A stretch of 64,000 bases of DNA from Agrocybe praecox (GCA_964017145.1 OZ024847.1:2604001-2668000), one strand, 5' to 3'; positions 22,747-36,694 are shown, numbered from the stretch's first letter. Notes: generated by a model not told the origin, from the letters alone. Translations and numbers: made by a program.

Positions 22747-24605
22747 TCTGGAATTTATTCCCGTCTTGCTTTTTCGCTCCAAATTTCTCCACTCACCTGT
22801 GCACATTTCTCTCGGACCAGGACACAACTCCCTGCGAAGAAGCCACCTCCTTCAATGATGCCAGGATTGCAGCCTTTTCGAGGATCAACGCATGACATGT
22901 CTTGCAGAGAAGCAGACGGGCTCTCTTGCAATGTCGCAGCCCAGCCTTCCTCTGAAATTATATCTGCTGGTGAGCTCATGCTTACGTTCACTCGTCTTTA
23001 CCGCGTCACTGATGGCGGTCATTTGGGACTGGGAAAAGAGAGTATCAAGGACTCTGGATACTTCGGTGAGTCTACCCATCCATTTCACAGAGTTGAACGT
23101 GTCTTGAATCCTTTTCTATTCATTACCAGAGACGACGCAGAGATTTATATTCTCAGTACCTTTGGGAGCACTCGATACTTTGGTATTATATCTCAAAGGG
23201 ATAGGGTCGATGGGAGCTCGGGCATGTAATAAGTCGTGGGCCGTATAGGTAAGTCTGAATTCTCACTCCTGCACCCTACATTATAGGCTAACGTCTTCAG
23301 CTTTTGTAAGAAGGTCGTACATACCGGCCCGCATTGCCACTATCGCACATACACACAACACCTTGTAGTGCCGGTCGATACGCACAGAGTTACTCCACCA
23401 TCACATCGACCTAGCTCTCGTTCAAAGAGGACCCAACCAATATATGAGATCGGGACGCTTAGCAAAGTGTGCTTGGGTGAGTGTGTCTCGCGGCATAAGG
23501 GACGAACCCTGACGTTCTTTCAACAGTGGAAGACGATCGGTGGTTTTACATAGAATCATGTGTCTTCAACACGTTGAAACGCCACTTCGGGATCCTGATT
23601 CTCGGTGGAGCCAGAGGCCGCTTATAGGACTTGGGAAGGAACACGAGGCGCTTAGTCGCACACCATTGTGTCGCAACATATCGTGCGTGAAATTGCGAGA
23701 GGCCGGATGCTCGGTGGGGTCTTGAGTGTAGCGTGGGGTGCCGAGATGGAATGCGAGGGTGCTGGAAGCGGGTTGAGCGAAGAAGTGATTGCTCGAGGAC
23801 GCGGAATTGGTTGCAGTACTTTTGAAGCACGAAATATGTATGTTACATTTTCCATGATGTACTGTCCATTTCAACTTCTTCTTTCCAGAGTCCTTCGCTT
23901 GCATAACCGCTTTTCGAATATAAATAATTGCATTGTACGTAATATCCATTTGAGCTCGTATATGCGCTGAATCATTTTTTACGCAAGGTTACTTTACTTC
24001 CCAATCTCCATGTATCTTGTCGTTGGCGCAGTATGAACGACATTAAATATCAGGGTATATCGTACGTTGCTGGTGAGTTGGCGACGCGTTTTATATGCCT
24101 CGCTAAACTCTTATCCATCGCCAACAGAATACCTGGGACGTTGATGCTGCTTGAAATATTCTCGGTGCAGCCGATTTTTCACCACATCTCAGTGACGGTG
24201 AGTTATCTAATTGTGCCGATTTGATCCTGTCGCGCTGACCTACTCCCTAGCCTCAATAGAGTGCTGTTTGTTACTCAGAACATGTCCCGTATCAAGACTT
24301 CGGTCGGGAAAATCTCAAGTTGTTTTTTTCTTTTGATACTGTATCTGTATATGAAAGTTGGCGTCTCTAGGTACGTTGCTGCCAATTGCACATATAATAC
24401 TACCATTTTACTCGTAAAGCTCACTCCCTCATTAGATCAAAAGTTTCAATTCCCGATCGTTATGCATCACATACTCCCGCTTAACGCCATGTACATACCA
24501 GTCGAAGAGGTTGTGGCCTATGCCGGTGTGATGGTATCGGAGTGTCTGAGGACAGGGAGAAGCCTTGAACCATATGACAGCATTGACTTCTTCTCGCAAC
24601 CTTGA
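22747..24605 (+). repeat. W copy A (multi-exon coding remnant, unknown family)
   Basis: Segments recognisable in other copies, in order: an exon ending before GTGAGC at about 22970; LGKESIKDSGYFG; DAEIYILSTFGSTRYF; ASVRRS-like (here AFVRRSYIPARIA); GRTLTFFQQWKTIGGF; HIVREIARGRMLGGV followed by SGLSEEVIARGRGIG; MNDIKYQGISYVAG; and MYIPVEEVVAYAGVMVSE. Typical GT-AG boundaries separate them. Some stops fall inside expected exons, so this copy may be a pseudogene. It converges on TPR copy 1. Confidence 0.5.
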
Positions 24606-25523
24606 TTCTGAGAAACACATAAATATGTACCTGCTAAGGAGCATGAAGAGCATCCCAAGCAGCCTCCCGAAGAATCAATCTCACACAATCTCACACAATC
24701 TCGATAATCTGAGCTGTATGTAGGACTCTCCACAACGCATATGGTAGAACGCTCGCATGAGAAAGAACGTTGCTGGCCCATTGGCCATGCGCCTAAGTTA
24801 ATTTTCTCCCCTATACCTGACGTGAACGTTGACCAGTTAATTAATCTCCAAAGGTCATGTGGAATTCGGTACACTACAATTGGAGCCAAGGACTAGCCAG
24901 GTATACCCAATCAACAATGCAGCTTTAACGATGTTATTGTAGAAGAAACTTGGCCTTTGAAGGTCCTGTTAAACTCAGCTCGGAAGATATGTATCTTGCA
25001 ATCGATGGACCTAGACCGATCTGCCAAACAAAGTGATAATTTGTTCTGATTCAGAGATTTTTAGGCAAATATATTACATTATCGTTGAACACCGTGCTAC
25101 TTTTTTTTTTATTTTTTAAAAAAATCAAAGGACCGAAATCCCAACTTGTATTCCGGTGCGCGATTGCAGTCCGGTAAACACCGTGCTACTAACTGCCTAT
25201 AAATCTGATTAAGTTGTTTGGTAGTGTTATATATGAGTTCTCCCATGGCGCATCAAAGGCGACTTGCTTTGAGCATGTCCTGCCTCAGGATTTTGGGCTG
25301 CCTCAGTACTTGTATTCTCAAAGGATAGAGACTGCAACAATACTAGATATCAGATACAAATTTTGTACAGTATTATAGCTACTAATATATATATATAAGA
25401 GGAGTTCATCTAATTAACTCATGGAGAGCCAGAAGCAAAACGATCAGAATGGACAATAATATCAAGGATGACAAAGTAAAATCTAGTCTGCAAGTCCTAT
25501 ACTAGGTTCATCCGACGGAAGTC
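24606..25523. other. Convergent spacer between W copy A and TPR copy 1
   Basis: No gene. The stretch contains words shared by all units (CCAAGGACTAGCCAGGTAT, then an AT-rich part with TATATATATA), so it is part of the duplicated unit and probably holds the 3' ends of both genes. Confidence 0.5.
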
Positions 25524-28500
25524 CTAGATTGCAAATTGGGATATTACTGCGCTTTCGAGTATGTCGTCTTGGTCTTGGTGCCCGCACACAAGATTGATTT
25601 TTTTGAGGAGATTCCTCCACGCTGCGAAATTTCGTTCCCTTTTCAACCCCACCTCTACAAGATCATCGAGGCTCGGGAATATGAGGCGTAGGCGTTTGCG
25701 TAGGTCATCAAGCTCGCTCCTGGCGGCCACACCTTCTTCGTGTCGGCCTGACGCGCACTCTAGGTGACCTAACGCCCATAGGGTTATAGCCAGTTTGATA
25801 AACCAAACATTTCTGGTTTGTGAATGTTTTTGGTAAAATAATCGGACGTCTAGGAGCTGTTCTCGTGCCCGATCCAGGTCGTTGTTGGCGAAGAGACGTA
25901 GGGAGAGACTGTATCGAGCTTGTGCATGGTATTCCTTATGATAGGTTTTAGAGGACTCCTTCGACATCTCGCATCCTTGTATTGCAACGGTAAGAGCTTT
26001 CTCCTCCTCTCCAGCGTCAGCGAGGAGATCAGACAAAATCCATAAATGTGGAGTTGTGTCATGATTTCCAAGAATGTCAATCGACTACGGTCGAATGTTG
26101 TACAGAGCATCATCGACGTCCCCACTGAATCGGTAGACAAGTGATGAATTGGTCAAATACAAGGCATACTGCACGTCCTTCAAATCATGTTTTGCAGCAA
26201 ACGTTTCAAGCCTGTCAAGCGCAAGTGGAACTTGTCCCATGATATATAATATCATGAGTGTTTCGGCCTTTGCCCACAAAAGATTCAAGGCAACATGATG
26301 AGCGTTCGCGAAGGGTGGCCCAATCTCAATTACCTTGCCATAAGCACTTAATGCCTTGTTGGGATGACCCTGATCACGAAGAAGTCTGCCAGAAATTAGA
26401 AGTATGAAGGTGTGCCATGTAGCTGAATCTTCTTCTTCAGCTGGATGAGAGTCAAACCAGGTGATAGCCTCTTCAAGAGCGGCACTGCCTTCTGCAAGTC
26501 GGTGAGAGCTTTCCAGCAGCTGTGCGTGATGATGGATGCAACGAATATGAAATATTTGTTGTTTGGGATATTGTTTGATCAGTGCCCGAGTATATCGAGT
26601 GACTTCTCGGCTCCGTTCCACACACATGTGTTGTTTAGCAATATCCATATTCATTTGAAGGTTTCCGTGTAAGTCTCCACAAAATAGGGGTTTTTTTTTC
26701 ATCAAGCTGCTATACAGCTTCATTGCTTCACGGCCTGCACTGAAGGTCCATCCATAATCAGCCGCGAAACGAAATTGACGTGCCAGATTGTCAACGCTAG
26801 CAGCAAGAAATTCAACGTTTTTAGAATCGTGAAATGCTAGCATGCGCCAATAACTGACTGCTGATTCTGCAACCTGTACTGCCTTCCGATGATTCTCCAT
26901 GGCTTTAAAGCCATAAGAAGTGTAAAGGTAGGCAACGCACAGATCCGAACCTGACAGCGAAGACTGGTAGGTTGCCAGTAATTGTTCCCCGACCGATGCT
27001 GCATCCACGTAACGCCTTAAACGGTAGTTAGTTGCAGGAGTGATTCGGCACGAAGCTGATGATCCTCAATATGTCTGTGAACTACTTTCTGAAGTTTCTG
27101 GCACACTACATATGCCTCCTCGATGCGGTCCAGATCTGATAAAATCATGCCTTGCCTTGCCAGGGAAGAAGGAAGCTTGCGGGGGACATTTCCGGTGTGT
27201 TTAAGGATCTTCTCGTATTGAGACACCGCCTTTTGTGCATAGGAAAGAGCTTGGTCGATGGAAATTACGTCCCGAATGTCATTGGATGCGAGATCGTGAC
27301 AAAGAGCTGCTATTGAATCACTGAATTCGGAGTGAGTGTGCCTCTGCTGCAGTGCACTGTACAGCTCAAGTGCCTTTATTCCTGCGCTTACTGATTCGTT
27401 TTTTCTACTGGTTGAAGACAGACTATAATGCAGCTCCTTCATTGCTAGAGCAAATCTGTGAATTCGCGTCCCGTCCAACGTCATATCGGTTAGCCCACTC
27501 ATTTTGTTTATGATGTTGACTTCCATTTGTAACACGGATGTGGATTGTCCAAGTAGGCGCTCGCAGATTTGTACCGCTTCTTCTGCATCCTGGATGGCCT
27601 TTTCGAAATCTCCATTCAGACGTGCAAAACTGGCGGAGTGGCAAACTAAATTGGCCAGCTGGAATTGGGCTTCAAAGGTTGGTTTGGCAGACACGAGACG
27701 ACGTCCAATGGTCACAGCCTCTGTGATTACTCTGAAGGCCTGTACAGGTTCACCAGAGCTGTGAAGATTGTGAGACATGGCGTCAAGTGCATGCGCAAGG
27801 TGGGGTCCATAAACATCTTCGTTGGCCTTGGCGAGCGTCCTATAAATATCCACGGCAAATCGCACTATTGTTAAAGGTTCTTGATCCATGTCGAGTTTCG
27901 TAAGCCCGATAGATAGGTTCAACATTGCCAATGCACCGCGCTGGATCGACAATCCATTATTGTGTCTACCTTGAATGCTATCTTGTATCTTCACTATTAG
28001 GGCGAAGATGTTGGATTGTACATCTTCTATTTCCTCCTTGGTAACGGGCTTTAGCAAAGTTACAGTCTCGAATTGTTTCAAATGTGCAGCATCTGGCTTT
28101 TCAACTGGATAAGATCTGCCAGAGGAGAAGGCTATGAACAGAGTGTTGATCTTGCCCACTTGAAGTGTGATATACTCCTTATACACAAGGTGTTCGGCTA
28201 ATTTGACATGTGGGGGGAGTTGGGATAATATAACGGGAGTGGAACCCAGGAAGGCCAGGACATTATTATCCGACACTTGAGGAAGCGACGATTGGAGTCC
28301 TGGGTGAGCGAAGCCATGCATGACAGAAGGTCGGAATTCAGTCAAGCTGGCCTCGGTTCGGACAGCAGTGGTGTGGGTTTGAACCACAGCGGCTTGGGTT
28401 TGAGCATTGGTGGCTTCAATGCGCAACATGGAAAACACCTTGAAATTTTTAGTCAGATCATATCGGACTGTCTGTGTTTGCCTTATTCTCGCACCATAAA

Positions 28501-29018
28501 GTCGGTACGACATTTATTTGCCCCATCGCGCAAATTTAGAATGGATTTTTCCATGCTATTCCGCTTCCACCATGGACCAAGTTTCTGCTTTATCCAGGTA
28601 TGTAGTTTTCCGTCGGAGGCAGCGTGAATCTGCAGTATAAGTATGCACTTCTCGTGTACAGTTTCCATTTCCCTACGAGTATGTCAATAAAACAGCCCAA
28701 TTAGTGATATTAAACACGCACTTCAATAGCCTTAGTACGGCGTCTTGCATATCTGTCTAGAACTTCTGTGTGCGCATCGTAGAATTTCTTGAGGTCTTTT
28801 ACGATTCCGAGCGTCTCCGCAGCTAGAGATTCTGCCCTTTGCATATTTCGACCGGGCTAAGAACGAGATACTCTCAGCTTTAAGGCCTTCGCTCAGTTGC
28901 GATGGAAAACCCACACCTTCTTAAACGAGTCATTAAGCTTTTGTGCGAGTTCGATAATATCCTTGAGTGCTGTTGTGAGCGAGACTACGGCCAGAGTAAT
29001 TGATAATGGATCTGCCAT
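25524..29018 (-). pseudogene. TPR protein copy 1 (broken)
   Basis: The same four-exon layout as copies 2-4 is visible from the ATG at 29018, but four lesions break it: an 8-bp deletion in exon 2 (near 28752), a 10-bp deletion with an in-frame stop near 27015, a 3-bp insertion that creates TAG near 26095 (after DALYNIR), and a 1-bp loss near the end that gives stop 25524-25526. The rest matches copy 4 closely, including the C-terminal CASGRHEEGVAARSEL. No intact 1,100-residue product is possible. Confidence 0.8.
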
Positions 29019-29835
29019 CGTATGTACACGAATCGAAGAAAAGGATGGGGTTGTTGTTAGGTGAAAAGTCGCCTGAGATTATATGATTTCACTGAATATC
29101 AGCACTGCAGTTCAGCAATGCCCATCTGTCTGCTATAAATAACAGATTATTAGAGCGTTCATTCATGATCTTCCAAAATTAACCTACCTGTGTACATGCA
29201 ATGTAGCGCGCATTGACCATGCAGTCAAATCCATTATGGATGAAGTATCTGTAAACGATGGGGGACACGATTGAAAAATACAGGTGTCGAAATGAGAACT
29301 CGTAAGTTGTGAAGCGTTTGTGGTCTTCCACGTACAAAGTTAAACATACTCTGCCTGAGGCTGTGAGAAAGATATCAGTCGCACATCATTGCAGAACCAT
29401 GATGCACAGCGTAGTGTAGTCATCGCATACAGATATGGTAGAGGAAAGGGAAAACGAAAAGGAACTGTCGTTAGCGCTGATGGGAATATCCTGTGACGAC
29501 GTTACTAAATAACACCGGACGCGATTAATTTCAACGTTGCCGTTCAGTGAGCACCTACTTTCAGCTTTCCAGTTCGCTCCTTGATTCATTATGATCCCAA
29601 GTGTCATTAGGTTATAACCACCTTTACAAAACTCTATGTCCTGAGCCCTTTGTTCAAATATCTCTGGGGATTGATCTCAAATAACCAGGTTAACAGACAT
29701 CTATTTAACGACGGCCGTGTCTTACATAGATAGTGCCCAATGATCAATACATTCCTGTTCATACCGCCAAAATGAGAAAGACCCATTGCTTAGGATAGCA
29801 GTGACAAGGGAAAATCGGTGTCAAATTCGGGTGCT
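29019..29835. other. Conserved upstream region of TPR copy 1
   Basis: No gene. Blocks such as CACTGAATAT, CATCTGTCTG and CTGCCTGAGGCTGTGAGA recur upstream of copies 3 and 4 (52927-53450, 61611-62100), so this is duplicated 5' flank, likely promoter and leader. Confidence 0.5.
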
Positions 29836-30285
29836 TCAGCGTATCTGTGAAAATTCTCCTTCGGCACAATTTCCACAAGACGTCTGGGTTTCACTTAGCA
29901 TGAGTACGAGTTTGAGCGAGCAAAGGAGAGATTGGAAATTGATTTGAAAATCAGTAAGTGTCAACGCGACTGAGATATATGCTACCTTTTCTGTTATGGC
30001 TTCATATCTTCTTTGAGTACTTTGAATATTGGACGATAGTCGCGGTGCTGTAAAAGGGGAGTAGTGACTCAATGGCTTATGAAAAACATGGTACTCACTC
30101 GACGCTTTCTTTAGTAGTTGCGCCTTCAGATCACCACTGCGGCCTAGGACCAACGATAACAAAAACGGACACCACCGCGTGTGTGAATTAGCCAAAGACG
30201 CAATATTTCGTTCGATCGATATGAAAAATGAAGGGAGTTCAAGTTGAGAGCGTCCGAAGCGGTTTGGGGACAATTTGGGTCCCAA
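29836..30285 (-). other. Conserved small exon region u (unit B)
   Basis: The - strand peptide LLSLVLGRSGDLKAQLLKKA ends at a GTGAGT donor near 30099. Near-copies lie at 53795-53992 (LDLVGDLNASILRKAL) and 62488-62733 (LVLDQSGDLKALMLKKAL). A second exon (RLSSNIQSTQRRYEAITEKV) follows here. It sits head-to-head with W copy B. Function unknown. Confidence 0.4.
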
Positions 30286-30299
30286 TATGTCTCATCGGT

Positions 30300-30664
30300 C
30301 CCAGTGTAAATCACGGAGGTCGGTAGAGTATAGAGTCCACTCCGAGACCTGGCCTACGCAGTCACGTCTATTTTTCCAGTTTCATAGTTGAGCATCACGT
30401 CCAAGGGAGAAATGGGAGATGCGTAAGGAATGGAAAAAGGTTGGAAAAAGGACGTTCGTGAGAATACAGGGCGTCGTAACTCGAGAAATGCAAGCCCAGG
30501 ATTTGTTGGGAGAGTACCATCGACTCGCAAAAAAAAATCAAACAAATACAGAATGACGATGTCAGCAAGGAATGACTGAGGTGCGTGAAAGGGAAGAACG
30601 ACGCGACGCGTAACGGAAGAAGCCGAATGAAGTCGCGTGACCGTTCGGCGTTGAAGCGATCCAT
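30300..30664. promoter_or_regulatory. W block B: leader and conserved GC-rich motif
   Basis: The motif at 30601-30664 is ACGCGACGCGTAACGG, GAAGAAGCCGAATGAAG, TCGCGTGACCGTTCGGCG, TTGAAGCGATCC. It contains ACGCGT, the MluI cell-cycle box word bound by APSES-type factors in other fungi (family knowledge; binding here is untested). The leader is shorter than in blocks A and E. Confidence 0.6.
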
Positions 30665-32340
30665 AACCATTCCGTGTTCCCTCTAAATTTCTCCGTTCAT
30701 CACCTCAGAGAATTGGAGCTTTCTCGAGGATAATATGCCTGGGAGAGAATCAGCCGAGCTGTGCTTGCAATATCGCAGCCCATTCATCTGGTGAGTCCAT
30801 GTTCTCATATACTGTTCTTTTCCGCACCATTAATGTCTGGTTGCTCATTCGCAGCTCTAGTTTCTCCCAAGGACGCATCCCCTAATCTCCCATTCTGAGT
30901 ATTCTATTGTCACTTCAAGGATGTCCCACATCAGCGCAGAGAGGCTTACCCACATTGGCTCCTCCGTCGAACATGTTGAACTGCTGCTTTCCTCTACCTG
31001 TGAAGCTTGTAGGATGGTCACTCGCGACCAGTACGTACGCTCTTTTCTTCTTGACATGTTATCCCACTCACATCTATCCGCCCTTTCAGACTCCCCCTCT
31101 TCTTCCTTTGAGGAATGGGTATCGATGCATGGGTGTGTTGGGTTTGATGGCCTGCCTTGAATATCATTGTAAGAATATATTTTTTCAATACATATATGCG
31201 CTGATTAGGCATCATCAAGTTTAGCCTACCTTCTCAGTTCAATTTATCGCCTTGTTGTCGCGGTATAGCGTACGGTGGACATTCGGAGATGGGAAAAAGA
31301 AAGCATCAAGGACTCTGGATATTTCGCCGAGTCCACTCACCCATTCCATAGGGGTGAACGTGTCTCTGAGCTTTTTCTATCCACATCCAGATCGTATGCG
31401 GGCATCTAAACAGTGAACATCGAAGAAGTGATCGCTCAAGGACGCGGAATCGGTTGCAGTGCCTTTGAAACACGAAATACGTATGTTACATTTTCCATGA
31501 TGTACTATCCTTTTCAACCTCTTCCTTCCAGAGTCCCTCGCTTGCGTAACCATATCTAGTGGATAGGTTCATGCTCATATTCCCGATATTTTCGATATAT
31601 AAATAATTGCATTGTGCGCAATATCCGTTTTGAGTTCGTATATGCGCTGAAATTTTCCAAGGTTACTTTACTTCCCAATCTCCATGTATCTTGTCGTTGG
31701 CGCAGTATGAACGACATTATGTATCAGGGTGTTTCGTACGTTGCTGGTGAGTTAGCGACGCGTCTTATGTGCCTTGCGTAACTGTTATCCATCTCCACAG
31801 AATACCTGGAACGTTGATGCTCTGCTTGGAATATTCTCGTGCAGCCGATCTTTTGACCATACACCACATCTTGGTGACAGTGAGTCATGCAATTGTGCTG
31901 ATTTGATCCTGTCGTGCTGACCTACTCTTCAGCGTCAACAGAGTGCTGCTTGATACTCGGAACATGTCCCGTATTAAGGCTTCGGTCGGGAAATTTGTCA
32001 ATTGTTTTTTTCTTTGATAATATATCTGTCTGTGATAGTTGGCGTATCTACGTTGCCGCCAATTGCACATACAACACTACCATATTGCTCGTAAAGCTCA
32101 CTCCATCATCAGATCAAAAATTTCAATTGTCGATCGTTATGCATCACATACTAGGTTATAGCCTATGCCGGTGTGATGGCATCGGAGCGTCCGAGGACAG
32201 AAAGGCTGGCAGAGAATCGAGAGTCGGCTGCGTGCAAAGCTGGTGCCCGCGTTCTGGATTGGTGACAGATGGACCGGGTATAAGGAGAAGGCTTGTACCA
32301 TATGACAGTATAGACTTCTTCTCGCACCATCGACTCTGAG
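30665..32340 (+). repeat. W copy B (coding remnant, internally shortened)
   Basis: Recognisable pieces: ERLTHIGSSVEHVELLLSST near 30940, a KESIKDSGYF-like piece near 31305, MNDIMYQGVSYVAG near 31708, and ESRVGCVQSWCPRSGLV near 32220 in place of the E-copy ESAACKTAVRVL segment. The ASVRRS and WKTIGGF segments present in A, C and E are missing between about 31400 and 31440, so this copy has an internal deletion. Converges on TPR copy 2. Confidence 0.5.
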
Positions 32341-33155
32341 AAACACATAGAAATATGTACCTGCTAAGGAGCATGAAGAGCATCCCAAGAAGCCTCCTGA
32401 AGAATCAATTTCACTCAATTTCGATAATCTGGGCAGTATGTAGGACTCGCGACAACCAAGATGGTAGAACGGCCGTATTAGAAGGAACTTCGTTGCTGGT
32501 ACATGATGTACTTTCTTTTTCAACCTCTTCTTCCTTCTAGATTTTCCCGCATGCGTGACCGGTTCTGGTTGATAGGTTCAGCCTCATAATCCCGATGATG
32601 GTACGCCATTATCCATATCCGTTTGAGTTCGTGTATACGCTGAACATTTTTATTCAAGGTTACTTAATTAACTTCCCAATCTTCGTGTACCTTGCCTTCG
32701 GTGCAGTACGGACCCGAACAAAAATATTGAATACCAGGAAGTATATCCTCAATTGAAGCATTCCTGGTGAGTTGCAACCCGTTTCATAATATCGCATATA
32801 CCGCGCTGAATTCTTATCCATCGACACAGAGCACCTTGAATGTCGATACTACATACTTGGAATATTCACGGTGCATCCAAGTTTCTGACATCTGGGTCAA
32901 TTCAGTCCTGTCGCATTGATTTATTACCTCGACGCGCTCAAAGCGAACATCTCTCCACACGTTTCTCGATCCAAGTTGTCAAGTGTTTCCTTCTGCCTTT
33001 GATTACTTTATGTGTGTTCAAGAGGTAGAGACTAGAATTGCATTGGATGTCAGATACAAGTGTTGTACTATAAAACTATAACTGCAGGTATACGTGGAGT
33101 ATGCACCTTTTAACCAATGGAAAGCAAAATAAAACCTAGTCTGTGCGTGTTACAG
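32341..33155. other. Convergent spacer between W copy B and TPR copy 2
   Basis: No gene. Partial repeats of the W tail occur (a second CTTCCCAATCTTCGTGTACCTT near 32672 resembles 31673), suggesting a small internal duplication of the tail. Confidence 0.4.
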
Positions 33156-36100
33156 CTATACAGGCTCATCCGACGAGACTGCCAGATTTTCGAACTGGGA
33201 TATTGCTGCTCTTTCGATTATATCACCTTCGTCCTGGTGTCCACATGTTAAATTGATCTTTTTGAGGAGGTTCTTCCACGCAGCAAAATTTCGTTCTCTT
33301 TTCAACCCCACCTCCACAAATTCATCAAGACGCGGAAATATGAGTCGAAGTCGTTTTCGCAACTCGGCGAGTTCGGCTCGGGCAGCGATGCCTTCTTCGT
33401 GTCGGCCTGATGCGCACTCTAGGTGTCCTAATGCCCATAGAGTTATGCCCAGCTGAATGAACCAAAGATTTCTGGTCCGTGAATGTTGTTGGTAGAATGA
33501 TCGGACCTCGAAAAGCAGGTCTCGGGCCCGAACAAGATCGTTGCTCGCGAAGAGCCGTAGGGACAGAGTATATTGCGCCTGTGCATAGAGCTCCTTTTGA
33601 GTGGTCGTGAATTCATCCTGCAACTGTTCTAGCTCTTGTATGACATCATTTGCAACAGTAAGAGCTTCTTCGTCCCCGGCGTCGGCGAGGAGGTCAGACA
33701 AGATCCATGAACATGGAATTCTGTTATGAGCTCTAACAATGCCGATCGACCGTTGAATGTTGGACAGCGCTTTATCGATGTTGCCACTGGATCGGTAGAT
33801 AAGCGATGCATTTTCCAAGTAGACTGTATACGCCCCTTCCTCTTCCAAATTATATTTGGTGGCAAATGTAAGACCATCTTCAATCTCGGCGAAGGCAGCT
33901 GGAACTTGTCCTAAAAAGTAAAATGCCATAAGGGTTCGAGCTTTTGCCCAGAGAATATTGGAAGCAATAGAATAAGTCTTCGCAGGGGGTTGCCCAACCC
34001 CAGTGATCACCTTGTCATAGGCACTTAATGCCTTGTCGAGATGCCCCTGATGATAAAGAAGTCTGGCAGAATAGAGAAGTGCGTCGGTGTGCAATTTGAT
34101 TGATTCTGGATCTTGTACTGGATGGGTGTCAAACCAGCTGAGATCCTCTTCAATAGCGGCACTGGCTTCTGCAAGTTGGTCATAGTCTTCCAATAGGGTT
34201 GCATGATTCCTGATGAGATGAATAAGAAAGATTTGTTGGTCTGGAAACTGCTTGACCAGTGCCCGAGAATACTGAATGACCTGCCGGCTTCTCTCCAGGG
34301 ACTGGACTTCCATCTTTGCCCCTGGGGCGATATCCATATTTAGTTGAAGGGTTTCTATGTAATTCTCTAGAAGGGTGGGGTCTTTTTGAATCAAGTTGCT
34401 ATAAAGCTTCATTGCTTCGTACCCCTCACTACGGGCCCGTTCGTGCTCAGACACTGATACAAGTCGACATGCCAGATTGTAAACGCTGGCAGCAAGAAAT
34501 TTGATGTTTTTAGAATCGTGAAATGCTTGAATGCGCCAATAGCTGACTGCTGATTCCGCAATCTGTACTGCCTTGAGAGTGTTTCCTGACCTTTCAAAGG
34601 CCCAAGAAGTGTAGGCGTAAGCGCTGTAGAGATTCCAATGCAAAAGTGATACTCGGCAGGTTGCAATCAATTGTTCCCCGACCAACGCTGCCTCCACATA
34701 ACGCCTGCAATGGTAAAGATTTCCCGTTAGTTGCAGAAGTGATTCGGCATAGAGCTGATGATCTTCAATATGCTTTTGAACTATCAGTGTAAGTTTCTGG
34801 CACATCACATATGCCTCCTCAACGCGGCCCAAATTTGATAAAATCTTGGCTTGCCTTGCAAGGGAAAAAGGAAGGTTGCGGGGGACATTTCCGGTGTGCT
34901 GAAGGACCTTCTCATATTGAGACACCGCCTTTTGTGCGTAGGAAAGAGCCTGGTTGACGGAAACTATGTCCCGATATTCGTCCGATGCGAGAGAGTAACA
35001 GAGACGTGCTATTGAATCACTGAAATAGGTGTGTTTGCCCCTTTGCTCCAGTGCACTGTATAGTTCGAGTGCCTTGATTCCTGCGCTCACTGACTCATCT
35101 TTTCTACTAGTTAAAGATAGACTATGATGCAGCCCCATCAGTGCTTGAGCGAATTGGTTAACATGCGTTGCTTCCGACGTCATAACGGTTTTTTCGCAAA
35201 TGTTGTCGATGATGTTTACTTCCATTTGTAACACAGATGTGTGTTGTCCAATTAAGCGATCGTAGGTTTTTACCGCTTCTTCTGCATCGCGGGTAGCATT
35301 TTTCAAGTCTTCATTCATATGTGCAACATAGGCGGAGCAGCGAACCAAATCAGCAAGCTGGATTTGGGCTTCAAAGGTTGGATTAGCAACTATGAGCCGG
35401 CGTCCAAGAGTCACAGCTTCGGTGATTACCGTGTAGGCTTGCACAAGCTCCCCAGTGTCCACAAGCGTGCACGACATGACGCAAAGTGCATGCGCAAGGT
35501 GGGGTCCATAAACATCTTCGTTTTTCTTGCCGAGTGTCCTATAAAGGTCCACAGCAAACCGCGCTATTGTTAAAGATTCTTGATCCATGTCTAGGGTACT
35601 AAGCCCGGCAGATAGGCTCAACATTGCCGATGCACCACGCTGGATTGACAATCCTTTATTGTCTCTGCCTTGAATGCTATTTTTTATCTTCACTATGAGG
35701 GCAAAGATATCGGATTGTACGCCATCTATTCCCTCCTTGGTAAAAGGACTTAGCACAATTACAGACCGGAAAGGTTGTTGGTGTGCAGAATCTGGATCTT
35801 CCACTGGATAGGATCCGCTAGAAGAGAGGTCCTTGAATAAGATGGCAATCTTTCCCACTTGAAGGGTGATATATTCCTTATAAACAAGGTGTTCGGCCAA
35901 TTTGACATGTGGGGGAAGTTGGGATAATATAATGGGAGTGGAACCAAAGATGGCTAGGATATTGCCATCCGAGACTTGAGGTGACAATCGGATATGGGGG
36001 CGAGCGAATCCGTGCGTAACAGCAGCTTGGATTTCAATCGTGGTGGCCTGGATTTGAACCGCAGTAGCTTGACTCTGAGCAGTGGCGCCTTCAATGCGCA

Positions 36101-36694
36101 GTAACGAAAACACCTTCAAAATTCTTGTCAGCCCATGTCGGATGGCATGTTCCATACTCCCGCACCATAAAATCACTACGACATTTATTCGCTCCATCTC
36201 GCAGATTTCGAATAGATCCTTCCAGGCTATTCCGCTTCCACCATGGTCCAACTTTCCGCCTTATCCAGGTACGTAGTTTTCCGCTCGAGGCTGAGTGAAT
36301 TTGTAGTATAGGTATACATTCATCGTGTACCCTTCCCATTTCCCTGCAGTATGTCAGCAAAAATGCCCGATTAGCGATATCAAACACGCACTTCAATAGC
36401 CTTAGTACGGCGTCTTGCATATCCGGCGCACTGTTAAGAATCTCCTTATGCCCGTCGTAGAACTTCTGGAGATCCTTCACAATCTCAAGTGTCTCTGCAG
36501 CTAGATATTCTACCCTCTGCATATTCCGACCAGGCTAAAAATGAGACAATCAGCTTTGAGGGCTTCTCCAAGTTGTGACTTTGCCTTCACACCTTCTTGA
36601 ACGAGTCATTAAGCGTTTGTGCAAGTTCGATGATGTCCTTGATCGCTGTTGCAAGGGAGACCGCAGCGAGAGCAATAGATAGCGGATCTGTCAT
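33156..36694 (-). CDS. Large TPR protein copy 2 (intact)
   Basis: Four exons: 36593-36694, 36392-36534, 36166-36343 and 33156-36113, giving 1,126 residues starting MTDPLSIALAAVSLATAIKD. Introns are 58, 48 and 52 bp. Residues 1-140 are helical, resembling the N-terminal domain of fungal STAND/HeLo-like proteins (inference). From about residue 260 to the end are degenerate tetratricopeptide repeats (SNLGRVEEAYVMCQKL, YHQGHLDKALSAYDKVI, ALGHLECASGRHEEGIAA). No P-loop is visible, so it is not a full NLR. Exon 4 begins at GTG TTT in frame after the ..TTGAAG acceptor. TPR scaffolds bind other proteins; partner unknown. Confidence 0.75.

Noticed and set aside
33253..33456. Many + strand open frames opposite the TPR genes
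   Set aside because: They are antisense shadows that recur at the same place in every TPR copy.
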